A DNA stretch of 41,508 nucleotides, taken from contig JANLHZ010000325.1 of the NCBI GenBank assembly GCA_024653775.1, forward strand, positions 1 to 41,508, given 5' to 3'. The notes under the pieces were generated by a model. That model did no database searches and had not been told where the DNA came from. It saw nothing but the letters and a program-made list of their open reading frames with translations. Origin of the DNA: Planctomycetota bacterium. Its GTDB lineage: Bacteria; Planctomycetota; UBA8742; JACQVU01; JANLHZ01. Each line of letters begins with the position of its first letter. Position 1 is the stretch's first letter. Both the position numbers and the translations under genes were made by a program. This document shows positions 25,328 through 33,421 of the stretch, one piece after another.

Positions 25328-26086
25328 CTATTCTCCCGCCCTCTGCAGGGGCATTCCCATGAATCTGAGTAATTCGCGGCTGTCGTCGTCGTTTCCTCCG
25401 CTTATGACGAAGGTAATGTTCATTCCCTGCTGGAATTCGACCTTGTCGGGATGGATTTCCGGGAACACGAGCTGCTCGGAAAGTCCCATGCTGTAGTTGC
25501 CGTTTCCGTCGAAAGCCTTCATCGAAAGGCCGCGGAAGTCCTTGATGCGGGGGATCGCGATGGTGATCAGACGATCGAGGAACTCCCACATGCGATTACC
25601 GCGAAGGGTTACTTTGCAGCCGATCGGGTCGCCGGTGCGGATTTTGAACCCCGCCTCCGACCCGCGGGCCTTCGTTATCACGGGTTTCTGCCCGGTGATC
25701 TGCCCAAGCTCCTTCGATACGGACTCGAGAATCCGCTTGTTGTCCCGCGCGCGGCCGACGCCCATATTGCAGACGATCTTCTGCAGGCGGGGAATCGCCA
25801 TCCGATTTGGGGTGCCGAGAGCTTCCTTTAGCTGTCCGACGACGACCTGCTGATACTTCGTTTTAAGCCGCGGCACCGGGAACACCTGCTTTTCCTCAGG
25901 TTCGGCCTTCTTATCTTTCTTGCCGCCCTTATCGCCTTTATCGACTTTATCGCCCTTGCCACCCTTGCCGCCCTTTTCTCCCTTGGCGGACTTCTCCCCC
26001 TTGGGCTGCTTTTCGGCTTTCGAAGGCTGCTCGGCCTGCCCGGTCGCTTCCGGCGTTTCGCTTGTTTCTTTTACTTCTTCCGACAT
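25328..26086 (-). CDS. rplE: Ribosomal protein L5 with long N-terminal extension
   Basis: ATG 26086 is chosen over an in-frame GTG at 26095 because AGGGTGA lies 5 nt upstream of the ATG. Residues 1-about 70 are a Glu/Lys/Gly low-complexity extension with repeated KGDKGGK-type units; normal L5 is about 180 residues, here 252. The core has RMAIPRLQKIVCNMGVGRA, GFKIRTGDPIGCKVTLRGNRMWEFLDRL and FRGLSMKAFDGNGNYSMG, so it should bind 5S rRNA normally. Confidence 0.95.
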   Translation of the reverse strand: MSEEVKETSETPEATGQAEQPSKAEKQPKGEKSAKGEKGGKGGKGDKVDKGDKGGKKDKKAEPEEKQVFPVPRLKTKYQQVVVGQLKEALGTPNRMAIPRLQKIVCNMGVGRARDNKRILESVSKELGQITGQKPVITKARGSEAGFKIRTGDPIGCKVTLRGNRMWEFLDRLITIAIPRIKDFRGLSMKAFDGNGNYSMGLSEQLVFPEIHPDKVEFQQGMNITFVISGGNDDDSRELLRFMGMPLQRAGE

Positions 26087-26129
26087 CTTTCTCACCCTGA
26101 TTGGTTAGGTTGTTTTTACTTACGTCCGC

Positions 26130-26516
26130 TTATTCCGGTTTCTCGTCGAAGCCGTGGCCGCACTTCTTGCAGACGCGCTTTTTGAAAAATTGCGGTCCGT
26201 TCGGACGGTTCGGATTCTCCGGAAGTTCGGTCCGCTCGATTTTCACTTTCACGGGGCCGCACTTCGGGCAGCAGAGCTGCACGTTGGAAACGTGAATCCA
26301 ATTCTCCTGGTTGATGATCTGGCCGCGGTCGAACCTCTCGCCGCGATACGTCATTCCCTTGCGGATGTGCCGTTTGACGAGGTTCGAACCCTGAACGATC
26401 AGTCGGTCCTTCTTGTGATCGACGCGCTTGACGATCTTGCCGCGGGCGCGCTCCTCGCCTTCCGCGCGATCGCTTCCCGCAATGATCACTACTCTGTCGC
26501 CTCTTTTGATCTTCAT
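26130..26516 (-). CDS. rplX: Ribosomal protein L24 with C-terminal zinc-ribbon-like motif
   Basis: The 128-residue assembly-initiator protein. A KOW motif is at the start (IKRGDRVVIIAGSD ... GKIVKRVDHKKDRLIVQGSNLVKRHIRK). The C-terminal part has CCPKCG and CKKCG about 30 residues apart, a likely zinc ribbon, whereas most bacterial L24 proteins have only a KCGKP-like remnant or nothing. Slightly longer than usual. Confidence 0.95.
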   Translation of the reverse strand: MKIKRGDRVVIIAGSDRAEGEERARGKIVKRVDHKKDRLIVQGSNLVKRHIRKGMTYRGERFDRGQIINQENWIHVSNVQLCCPKCGPVKVKIERTELPENPNRPNGPQFFKKRVCKKCGHGFDEKPE

Positions 26517-26586
26517 TTTTCAGACACTCCGATATTTCGTCGCTTCGATTTTCCCTGTCCCTTCGACATCCACTGCCGCGAAGCAC

Positions 26587-26955
26587 CTACACAACCTCGT
26601 CCGCGCTCGATAGAATTTTCATGAACTGCTTCGAGCGAAGTTCCCTCGCCACGGGTCCGAACACGCGCGTTCCGACCATCGCACCCTGAGCGTCGAGCAC
26701 GACGAGCGCGTTGTCGTCGAAACCGATGTAGCTCCCGTCCTTCCGGCGGACCTTCGACTTCGTTCGAACGATAACGCCTTTCAGGACCTTTCCCTTCTTG
26801 ACGTCGCCTTTCGACTCCGCCTTTATGACGCTCGCGACGATGATGTCGCCCAAGGTCGCGTATCTGCGCTTGCTTCCGCCAAGCACCTTGATACAGCGAA
26901 CTTGCTTCGCGCCCGTGTTGTCGGCGACGTTCAGAACCGTTTGCATCTGGATCAT
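26587..26955 (-). CDS. rplN: Ribosomal protein L14
   Basis: The 122-residue, highly conserved intersubunit-bridge protein. It starts [24 protein letters not shown], and includes [28 protein letters not shown] and [13 protein letters not shown]. Length is exactly typical. It is adjacent to rpsQ (1-bp gap). Confidence 0.98.
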   Translation of the reverse strand: MIQMQTVLNVADNTGAKQVRCIKVLGGSKRRYATLGDIIVASVIKAESKGDVKKGKVLKGVIVRTKSKVRRKDGSYIGFDDNALVVLDAQGAMVGTRVFGPVARELRSKQFMKILSSADEVV

Positions 26956-26956
26956 T

Positions 26957-27304
26957 CTATGCTCCCCTCTCCTGCGCCTTCCGAGTGATGGCGACGAGCC
27001 GCCACCTCTTGGTTTTCGACAGCGGCTTCGTTTCCTCGATCACCACGAGATCCCCCTCCACGGCTTCGTTCTTCTCGTCATGCGCGTAGTATTTCGTCGA
27101 CCTGTTCACGATCTTCCCGTAAAGCGGGTGGATCCTGCGGTCGGTAAAGAGGACGGTGATCGTCTTGTCCGCCTTCGAACTCTTCACGACTCCTTCGACG
27201 CGCTTGCGCAGCTTCGCCGGGGCATTCGCCTTCTGCTGGTTGTCGCTCGCCTTCGATTCGCCCCGCGCGTCTTCGTGCGCGACTATGTTTTCTGCTTCGC
27301 TCAT
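26957..27304 (-). CDS. rpsQ: Ribosomal protein S17 with N-terminal extension
   Basis: The 115-residue product binds 16S rRNA 5' domain. Residues 1-about 32 are an added polar leader; the OB-fold core follows ([43 protein letters not shown], then [21 protein letters not shown]). Usual length is about 85. No alternative in-frame ATG lies nearer the core. Confidence 0.95.
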   Translation of the reverse strand: MSEAENIVAHEDARGESKASDNQQKANAPAKLRKRVEGVVKSSKADKTITVLFTDRRIHPLYGKIVNRSTKYYAHDEKNEAVEGDLVVIEETKPLSKTKRWRLVAITRKAQERGA

Positions 27305-27363
27305 AAATTTCGCTTTTTCCCGTAAACCAGACCCTATTGTAAACCGGATTCCTAATTCGCGGT

Positions 27364-27591
27364 CTAACCCTGTTGGGCCCTCTCGTGCTCCCTGATTATC
27401 GTTTGAATCCGCGCTATGTTGCGCTTGATATTCCGAAACGCGCTGACGTTCTCGACGTTCTCGGTCTTGCGCTTCGAACGAAGGTTGAACAGCTTCGCTT
27501 TGCCTTCCGCGATGAAAACCTTGAGTTCGTCGATGTTCTCGTGCCGGAGGTCTGACGCGAGGATTCTTTTTTCGAGATCTGACGCTTTCAT
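27364..27591 (-). CDS. rpmC: Ribosomal protein L29
   Basis: The ATG at 27591 overlaps the L16 stop (ATGA) and begins [11 protein letters not shown], so it is preferred over an upstream in-frame start at 27621 lying inside rplP. The 75-residue product is the usual two-helix hairpin near the exit tunnel, with [35 protein letters not shown], the L-x-x-L-R ... R-x-x-K-[RK]-x-I-A-R-I-x-T block. Confidence 0.95.
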   Translation of the reverse strand: MKASDLEKRILASDLRHENIDELKVFIAEGKAKLFNLRSKRKTENVENVSAFRNIKRNIARIQTIIREHERAQQG

Positions 27592-28007
27592 AGTTCGATC
27601 CTCCTTGCGACCATCCTGCAATTCACGGGCATCTTGTGGCTTGCCCTCGCGAGCGCGGCTTTCGCAGTCTCCTCGTTGATTCCGCCGACTTCGAAGAGCA
27701 CCGTTCCCGGTTTAACGACGGCGGCCCAGAACTCGATTTCGCCCTTGCCCTTGCCCATGCGCGTCTCGATCGGGCGCGCGGACACGGGCTTATGCGGGAA
27801 AATGCGGATGTATAGTTTGCCCGCTCCTGCAAGCGCTCTCGAAATCGCCACGCGTCCCGCCTCGATCTGCTGGGATGTGACCCAGCCCGGCTCGAGGGAC
27901 TGAATGCCGAAGTCGCCATAGCTCACGTAGTTGCCCTTCGTGGCTTTACGCTTTACGCGGCCGCGCTGCTGCTTTCTGAATTTCACCCTTTTTGGGCTGA
28001 GTTGCAT
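27588..28007 (-). CDS. rplP: Ribosomal protein L16
   Basis: The 139-residue product helps organise the A-site tRNA elbow region. It starts [22 protein letters not shown], has [26 protein letters not shown], and ends with the helical [22 protein letters not shown] block. Length is normal. Its stop overlaps the L29 start. Confidence 0.97.
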   Translation of the reverse strand: MQLSPKRVKFRKQQRGRVKRKATKGNYVSYGDFGIQSLEPGWVTSQQIEAGRVAISRALAGAGKLYIRIFPHKPVSARPIETRMGKGKGEIEFWAAVVKPGTVLFEVGGINEETAKAALARASHKMPVNCRMVARRIEL

Positions 28008-28030
28008 TGTCTACTCCTGCGTTTTTGCGA

Positions 28031-28726
28031 TTACGCGTTTACCTCTTGCTTCGCCTTTTTCTGAATCTCCCCGCGGTAGATCCAAACCTTGATTCCAAGC
28101 ACGCCGTACGTGGTGGTCGCTTCCGCGAAGCCGAAATCGACGTCCGCCCACAGAGTCGACAGCGGGAGCTTGCCCTTCTGCATCTTTTCGCTCCGTGCGA
28201 TTTCAGCGCCGCCGAGCCTTCCGCTGATGATGATGCGCACGCCTTCCGCGCGTCCGTTCTTCATCACCGCGTCGATCGTGCGCTTCAGAACCCTTCTGAA
28301 GCTCTGCCGTTTCAAAAGCTGCTCCGCGATGTCCTCGGCCTGCACCTGCGCTTCGAGTTCCGCTTCCTTGACCTCGATGACGTCGATGTCGACTTCCTTG
28401 CCCGTAAGGACCTTCAGAAGACCAGTAAGCTCCTGCACGCGATCTCCGCGCTTTCCGATCAGCATCACGGGACGGGCACAGAAGATCAGAACCTTCACCG
28501 CGTCACCCTGGCGCTCGATCTCTATCTTCGAAATCTGCGCGAACTTCCCGATCGGAGTCGCTGCCTTGGACCTGTCGAGGATGGTGTACTCCTTCTTGAT
28601 GAAGTTGCGGATCTTGTGATCCTCGACGATGTAGTCCCCCATCTTGCCGCCTCTTGCGAACCAGCGAGACCGATGCGCTTTGGAGACGCCTGTGCGAAAC
28701 CCGGTTGGATGAACCTTCTGACCCAT
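28031..28726 (-). CDS. rpsC: Ribosomal protein S3
   Basis: The 231-residue product forms part of the mRNA entry tunnel and its helicase activity. It starts MGQKVHPTGFRTGV, has a KH-type block MLIGKRGDRVQEL, then a C-domain with GRLGGAEIARSEKMQKGKLPLSTL and YGVLGIKVWIYRGEI. The first base overlaps the last base of the rplV stop. Confidence 0.97.
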   Translation of the reverse strand: MGQKVHPTGFRTGVSKAHRSRWFARGGKMGDYIVEDHKIRNFIKKEYTILDRSKAATPIGKFAQISKIEIERQGDAVKVLIFCARPVMLIGKRGDRVQELTGLLKVLTGKEVDIDVIEVKEAELEAQVQAEDIAEQLLKRQSFRRVLKRTIDAVMKNGRAEGVRIIISGRLGGAEIARSEKMQKGKLPLSTLWADVDFGFAEATTTYGVLGIKVWIYRGEIQKKAKQEVNA

Positions 28727-29202
28727 TATTTATTACCTCCGCCAGTAGCCGCGACCGCCGCGCTTTTACCGTATTTGCGCATGCGGGGTGCTCCGGATTT
28801 CTTCGTGTAGTTCGCCTGTTTTGCCTTGTATTCGCTGTACGCCTCGTAGTCCGCGAGCATCCTGACTTTTATGTGGCAGGTCTTCTTCGAATACTTGTTC
28901 ACGAGGCCCCTGCTTCGCGCGCGCCACCTCTTCAGCTTCGGGCCCTCGTCTACCGTGACTTCGAATATCCAGAAGTCCGCGACGTCGTAATCTTCTCCGT
29001 GGGTCACGCCGAAGTCCTCGAGATTCGCCGCGGCGCTATTCACGACGCCCAGCATGATCGTCGAAGCCCGGTTCGGGAGCGCGCTCAGGATCGCCTTCGC
29101 TTCGCTGAGACTCTTGCCGCGAATCGAATCCGCGACGAGGCGCATCTTCCGAGGACTCGAAAGACACATTGTCAGCTTTGCGGTGTGTTCGTTTGATGCC
29201 AT
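28726..29202 (-). CDS. rplV: Ribosomal protein L22 with C-terminal extension
   Basis: The 158-residue product lines the exit tunnel. The core runs from LTMCLSSPRKMRLVADSIRGKSLSEA through GPKLKRWRARSRGLVNKYSKKTCHIKVRM, where the beta-hairpin reaches into the tunnel. About 40 extra basic residues (KAKQANYTKKSGAPRM ... GGGNK) follow; normal L22 is about 110. Confidence 0.96.
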   Translation of the reverse strand: MASNEHTAKLTMCLSSPRKMRLVADSIRGKSLSEAKAILSALPNRASTIMLGVVNSAAANLEDFGVTHGEDYDVADFWIFEVTVDEGPKLKRWRARSRGLVNKYSKKTCHIKVRMLADYEAYSEYKAKQANYTKKSGAPRMRKYGKSAAVAATGGGNK

Positions 29203-29225
29203 TTTATTTCCCCGGCGCCTTGCCT

Positions 29226-29498
29226 TTACTTCACCTTCTTGTCCTTGCCGTGCCCGCGATACGTGCGCGTCGGCGCGAATTCGCCCAGCTTATGACCTAC
29301 AAGGTCCTCCGTCACGTACACTTTAATGTGATAGCGTCCGTTGTGGACGAGGAACGTGCGTCCCACGAACTCCGGAATGATCGTCGACGAACGCGACCAC
29401 GTCTTGATCGGTTCGTTGCTTCCTTCCTCTTCCTGCCGGCTGAGCTTTTTCATCAGCTTCGCATCGACGAAAGGTCCTTTTTTGCTTGATCGACTCAT
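29226..29498 (-). CDS. rpsS: Ribosomal protein S19
   Basis: The 90-residue head protein, starting [19 protein letters not shown], with [25 protein letters not shown] and [22 protein letters not shown]. Length is normal. The 55-bp gap towards rplB carries a short ATTCGTA tandem repeat (about 29526-29550). Confidence 0.97.
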   Translation of the reverse strand: MSRSSKKGPFVDAKLMKKLSRQEEEGSNEPIKTWSRSSTIIPEFVGRTFLVHNGRYHIKVYVTEDLVGHKLGEFAPTRTYRGHGKDKKVK

Positions 29499-29526
29499 AC
29501 CTGAATTCCAATTGTCAGTTACTTTT

Positions 29527-29550
29527 CATTCGTAATTCGTAATTCGTAGA
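29527..29550. repeat. Short ATTCGTA tandem repeat inside the ribosomal operon
   Basis: Three ATTCGTA-type units follow one another between rpsS and rplB. Such simple repeats also lie elsewhere in this window (2757-2812, 3996-4142), so slippage-prone units occur even within the superoperon. No function is evident. Confidence 0.55.
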
Positions 29551-29553
29551 TTG

Positions 29554-30390
29554 TTATCTCTTACCTCTCTTGCGTCCGCGAATGATCAGCTTGCTGGACG
29601 ACTTCGCTTTCTGCCTCGTCTTCTTGCCCTTCGAGAGCAGACCCGTGGGCGAGCACGGATGACGACCGCCGCCGGTGCGACCTTCGCCGCCGCCCATCGG
29701 ATGGTCGACGGGGTTCATCGACGTTCCGCGATTGTGTGGCCTTCTGCCCATATGCCTCGAACGACCCGCTTTACCGATTACCACGAGCTGGTGATTGATG
29801 TTTCCGACGCGGCCGATGGTCGCGCGGCATTCGAGCCTGACTTTGCGCATCTCCCCCGAAGGAAGCGTGATCACCGCGTATCCGCCCTCTTTGTTCGCGA
29901 CGGTTGCGAATGTTCCGGCGCTACGGCATATCTGTCCGCCCTTGCCGGGCTGAAGCTCGATATTGTGAACCATTTCGCCCGACGGAATCGCGCGGAGCGG
30001 CATCGAGTTCCCGACCTTGAATTCCGCGTTATCGCCGCTGACGACCTTCTGGCCTACCTTCAGCCCAAGCGGCGCGAGAATGTAGGTTTTCTTTCCGTCC
30101 GGATACTGCAAAAGCGCGATGTGGCAGCTTCGGTTCGGATCGTACTCGAGCGCGATCACATCCGCGGGGGAATCGTCCGTGCGGCGTTTGAAGTCGATCT
30201 TGCGGTAGATCTTCTTTGCGCCGCCCCCTCTGAAGCGAGTGGTAATCTTGCCCTGGTTGTTGCGACCGCCGGTCTTCTTGATACGCTCGGTCAGGGACTT
30301 CTCCGGACGCTTTTTCGTAAGCTCGGAAAAGTCGATCACGGAGCCGTGCCTGCGTCCCGCTGAAGTTGGATTGTATTTCTTGAGTTTCAT
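29554..30390 (-). CDS. rplB: Ribosomal protein L2
   Basis: The 278-residue product supports the peptidyl-transferase centre. It has [29 protein letters not shown] near the start, [21 protein letters not shown] in the middle, and the invariant [21 protein letters not shown] loop, whose histidine is functionally important in E. coli. Length is normal. Confidence 0.98.
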   Translation of the reverse strand: MKLKKYNPTSAGRRHGSVIDFSELTKKRPEKSLTERIKKTGGRNNQGKITTRFRGGGAKKIYRKIDFKRRTDDSPADVIALEYDPNRSCHIALLQYPDGKKTYILAPLGLKVGQKVVSGDNAEFKVGNSMPLRAIPSGEMVHNIELQPGKGGQICRSAGTFATVANKEGGYAVITLPSGEMRKVRLECRATIGRVGNINHQLVVIGKAGRSRHMGRRPHNRGTSMNPVDHPMGGGEGRTGGGRHPCSPTGLLSKGKKTRQKAKSSSKLIIRGRKRGKR

Positions 30391-30421
30391 TTCTGGTCAG
30401 CCTTCATAAAGCGAACCCGGC

Positions 30422-30721
30422 TCAGATAAGCTCGAGGTTGCTTCCTTCCTTCAGAATCACGATCGCCTTTTTCCACCTGGGCTTCTGATACAGGGAATAG
30501 CGGAACCTCTTCTGTTTCGTCCTCATCCACACCGTGCGGACCTTCTCGACCTTCACGTTCCAGATCTTCTCGACCGCGGCCCTGATCTGAATCTTGTTGG
30601 CCTTCGAATCGACGCGAAACACGTACTGATTGAGGGAGTTCTTCTTCATCGCCTTTTCGGTGAAGATCGGCTCCTTGATAATGTCGTATTCCGACAGGAT
30701 TCTGTCTCTGACGCTACTCAT
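30422..30721 (-). CDS. rplW: Ribosomal protein L23
   Basis: The 99-residue product sits at the exit tunnel and docks trigger factor and SRP. It has IIKEPIFTEKAMK, NQYVFRVDSKANKIQIRAAVEKIWNVKVEKVRTVWM and RWKKAIVILKEGSNLELI. Length is normal. Its start overlaps the end of the L4 gene by 8 bp, indicating coupling. Confidence 0.97.
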   Translation of the reverse strand: MSSVRDRILSEYDIIKEPIFTEKAMKKNSLNQYVFRVDSKANKIQIRAAVEKIWNVKVEKVRTVWMRTKQKRFRYSLYQKPRWKKAIVILKEGSNLELI

Positions 30722-31991
30722 CGGTTCCCTCCGCGCCGCTTTCGACCGCGGCTCTTCTTCTGATCTTGCTGACTTGCGCCCTCGCGCGATCCCGCGCGGC
30801 CTCGAAGGCGTCCTTCACGAAGTAGACGTATCTGCTCTTAAGAACGTCGTAAGCGTTCAGATCGCCGACTTCGCAGATAGACACGCCATCGATGTTCGAA
30901 ACGGATTTGAGAAGCGCAGAGTCCTCCGCCGAGCGAATACGCTTTTCAGAGCGGGTCGGGCCCGGATTCTCGCCGTACCTGGCTTTGTGCCTCTGACGGA
31001 CCCTTTTGCTCGCGTGGGAACTCGGCCTCGGGACCGCGGTTTCAGTGATTTCCAGCTTGTCGCTATTCTTATAGACGAGGAGTACGGTGCCGTCGCGCCC
31101 GAGGGCCTTCTTTATCTGCCTTGCAAGCTCCTGCCAGGCGAAGGTCCACACTTCCGCGGGCTTCACGTAGACGCGGTGCGTTTTTTCGTGGGTTCCAGTA
31201 TCGTCCGTCTGCGCGTAGGTGACGTCTACCATCGTCCCCTTGCCTTCGATAAGCGACTCTGCGACGTGTTTCGCGTGCCAGTTGAACGCGTTTTTCAGGT
31301 CGACGTCGCGCATCGATTTCGAAACGGCATCGCGGAAGTTCTTCTCGATGTAGTTTTCGAGCAGTGCAAGGACGTCGACGTGCTCGTAGAACACTCTCGC
31401 GAGGAGTCTCTGCATCGCGAACGCGCCGGAGTTTTCGAGGTTCTGGAACATTCCCTCCATCGCTTCGAAAATGGTCTTTTCTCCAGTAGCGACCGCGGAA
31501 TCCGTGCTCGCCTTCTCGAACGCCTCACGCAGCGGAGTCCGGCGGTCGTTGTCAACGGTCCTGACGAGATTCGCGATAACGCTCGTCTTCGGAGCGTCGA
31601 GCTTCAGCGAGTCGATAACCGCCAGCTCGCCGTCGATGACCTTCGAGAACAGCGCGCTTCTGAGCGCCGCGTGGCGAATCTTCTTGGGATACTTGTACGA
31701 GTAGTCCCGCGGCTTCGGCCCGAAGGACTTGCCGCCCCCGACGAACTGCGCCGACTTGTACGAACCCTGCCTTGCGCGACCCGTGCCCTTCTGCCTCCAC
31801 GGCTTTATGTTCGGCCCGGCAATCTCGCTCTTGCCTTTTATCTTGTGGGTGCCGACGCGCTTGTTAGCCTCGTACATCACCACCGCTGAGTGAAGCGTCT
31901 CGTAGTGCACCATTCCGCCGAAAATGTCGTCCTCGGCGGAAATTGCCTCGAGCCTGGCGCCCTCTTGATTGTAAACCGGAATCGTATGCAT
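30714..31991 (-). CDS. rplD: Ribosomal protein L4 with large internal insertion
   Basis: The 425-residue product is about twice normal L4 (~205). Residues 1-147 are ordinary, including the tunnel-loop block IKPWRQKGTGRARQGSYKS and APKTSVIANLV. The last part is also ordinary (ALLKSVSNIDGVSICEVGDLNAYDVLKSRYVYFVKDA, 359-395). Between them, residues about 148-295 form an inserted mostly helical domain that I cannot match to any family. VLLVYKN (303-309) probably corresponds to the conserved VLIIT strand, followed by a second, basic insertion (about 312-356). No stop or frameshift interrupts it, and gene spacing is normal, so it is a real fused insertion. L4 binds 23S rRNA and in E. coli represses its own operon. 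Confidence 0.93.
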   Translation of the reverse strand: MHTIPVYNQEGARLEAISAEDDIFGGMVHYETLHSAVVMYEANKRVGTHKIKGKSEIAGPNIKPWRQKGTGRARQGSYKSAQFVGGGKSFGPKPRDYSYKYPKKIRHAALRSALFSKVIDGELAVIDSLKLDAPKTSVIANLVRTVDNDRRTPLREAFEKASTDSAVATGEKTIFEAMEGMFQNLENSGAFAMQRLLARVFYEHVDVLALLENYIEKNFRDAVSKSMRDVDLKNAFNWHAKHVAESLIEGKGTMVDVTYAQTDDTGTHEKTHRVYVKPAEVWTFAWQELARQIKKALGRDGTVLLVYKNSDKLEITETAVPRPSSHASKRVRQRHKARYGENPGPTRSEKRIRSAEDSALLKSVSNIDGVSICEVGDLNAYDVLKSRYVYFVKDAFEAARDRARAQVSKIRRRAAVESGAEGTDE

Positions 31992-31999
31992 CGTTCTAC

Positions 32000-32641
32000 C
32001 TATTTCACCTTCGCTGTCTTCGCCTTCTGAACGACGACAAGACCGCCGTTCGGCCCGGGAACGCTACCCGAAACAAGGAGCATGTCGTGCTCTTCGTTCA
32101 CTTCTACTACTTTTAGGTTCTTCGCAGTGATCCGCGCGGCGCCGAAGTGACCTCCCATGCGCTTACCCTTCCAGACGCGTCCTGGCCAGGTGTGCATTCC
32201 GATCGACCCCGGACGACGGCCTTTCATACTGCCGTGACCTTTGCCGCCGATCGAGAATCCGTAGCGCTTGACGGTTCCCGCGAATCCGCGTCCCTTGCTC
32301 GTACCGATGACGTCCACGAACTTGACGTCCCCGAAAATGCCGACCGTTACCTTATCGCCTACGCCGCGAGCGTCGTTTACTTCCGTCCGGAACTCACGCA
32401 GAACCTTCTTCGGCGCAACGCCCGCCTTCTGGAAATGCCCCGTCAGCGGCTTCGTTACGTTCTTCGGCTTCGCCTTTTCGTACCCGAGCTGCACGGCGCT
32501 ATAGCCATCCGGACCGTCCGCCTTCTTGACCTGCACGACTTCGCAGGGGCCGACGGAAAGGACCGTCACCGGAATACAGGTTCCGTCTTCCCTGAAGATC
32601 TGGGTCATTCCCACTTTTCTGCCTAATAAAGCCGTCGACAT
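32000..32641 (-). CDS. rplC: Ribosomal protein L3
   Basis: The 213-residue product reaches towards the peptidyl-transferase centre. It starts MSTALLGRKVGMTQIF; has VDVIGTSKGRGFAGTVKRYGF, GKGHGSMKGRRPGSIGMHTWPGRVWKGKRMGGHFG, the invariant core loop; and a typical C-terminus. Length is normal. It ends 8 bp before rplD. Confidence 0.98.
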   Translation of the reverse strand: MSTALLGRKVGMTQIFREDGTCIPVTVLSVGPCEVVQVKKADGPDGYSAVQLGYEKAKPKNVTKPLTGHFQKAGVAPKKVLREFRTEVNDARGVGDKVTVGIFGDVKFVDVIGTSKGRGFAGTVKRYGFSIGGKGHGSMKGRRPGSIGMHTWPGRVWKGKRMGGHFGAARITAKNLKVVEVNEEHDMLLVSGSVPGPNGGLVVVQKAKTAKVK

Positions 32642-32678
32642 TGCTCTTACCCTGTTTCATGAAAAAAATCGAAACGAT

Positions 32679-33005
32679 CTACACCCGCTTCGATTTGTCG
32701 ATAAATCTGATTTCAACGCCCGCCGGAAGGGAAATGCGACCCAGATTCTCCATCGTCTTCGCGTTGGATTCCTCAATATACATGAGGCGCTTGTGGGTTC
32801 TTATCTCGTACTGGTCCCGGCTTTTCTTGTCCACGTGAGGGCTGCGGTTCACGGTGATCGTCTCTCGCTTGGTCGGAAGAGGGATGGGACCGCAAATCGT
32901 CGCACCCGTCTCGATACAGGCGGAAGCGATCTTCTTCGCGGCATCGTCGAGGATGTCGTGATCGTAGGCCTCCATCTTGATTTGTATTCGACCGTGAATA
33001 GCCAC
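32679..33005 (-). CDS. rpsJ: Ribosomal protein S10 (GTG start)
   Basis: The first gene of the S10 operon; it also acts in NusB-dependent antitermination. The frame stays open upstream, but the GTG at 33005 is chosen because GGAG lies 5 nt before it and the protein then starts just before RIQIKMEAYDHDILDDAAKKI, as S10 should; this gives 108 residues. Later blocks are ATICGPIPLPTKRETITVNRSPHVDKKSRDQYEIRTHKR. No EF-Tu, EF-G, S12 or S7 gene lies upstream, so the str block is elsewhere. Confidence 0.93.
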   Translation of the reverse strand: MAIHGRIQIKMEAYDHDILDDAAKKIASACIETGATICGPIPLPTKRETITVNRSPHVDKKSRDQYEIRTHKRLMYIEESNAKTMENLGRISLPAGVEIRFIDKSKRV

Positions 33006-33421
33006 CTTAGCTCCAGAAAAAAGTCGTCCTGATAATGAACAAGGCTCCTGCTTGATCTCCAAACAAAGGCGCCTTGCCTCCCGGTTTCCCGGGCAATCCG
33101 CATAACGCATCGAGTTGACTCGTTACACGCCTGAATTGGATAGATCGCTGATGCCAGCCTTACATGAAGGTCAGACTAACCGTCATCAGAATGACACCAA
33201 GATCAAAGGGAGAAGAAACTTACTGCTGCAAAATGAAGTTGTCAAACTTACCTGAATATTTTTTCAATTTTTTTTTCGGTTTTCTTCAAGACGACTTCCG
33301 GACTCGAAGGCGCCTGCGATCTGGCACTTCTGACGCGGCTGAAACAGATACACCGCCTGCGAACGCACAAATTTGACATCTCAACCTCCCGGAGTAAGCT
33401 AAAACATGCAGCCAGTGCGAT
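33006..33421. other. 416-bp divergent intergenic region with leader and promoter of the ribosomal operon
   Basis: No gene is seen. It holds the S10-operon promoter (listed separately), a ~200-nt untranslated leader (about 33006-33210) in which autoregulatory RNA structure could sit, and on the plus strand a possible weak promoter, TTGACA (about 33373) with TAAGCT 16 bp later, for the gene at 33422. A plus-strand GGAG-N11-ATG with a 13-codon frame (MQPVRYASHNGRS) overlaps that gene's start, but is too weak to call. Confidence 0.6.
33217..33275 (-). promoter_or_regulatory. S10 superoperon promoter with A-rich UP element
   Basis: Minus strand: a perfect -35 TTGACA (33240-33245), exactly 17 bp spacing, then TAAGTT (33217-33222, 3/6 to consensus). 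Directly upstream of the -35 is a run of A-rich sequence (about 33250-33278, including nine A in a row), the classic position for RNA polymerase alpha C-terminal-domain contact. It lies ~210 bp before rpsJ. A strong growth-rate-dependent promoter is the natural reading. Confidence 0.7.

Noticed and set aside
30630-31889. Long plus-strand open frame (419 codons) opposite rplD
   Set aside because: It is fully antisense to a recognised ribosomal gene, its sequence is Arg/Val-rich shadow coding from GC-rich codons, and it has no start signal.
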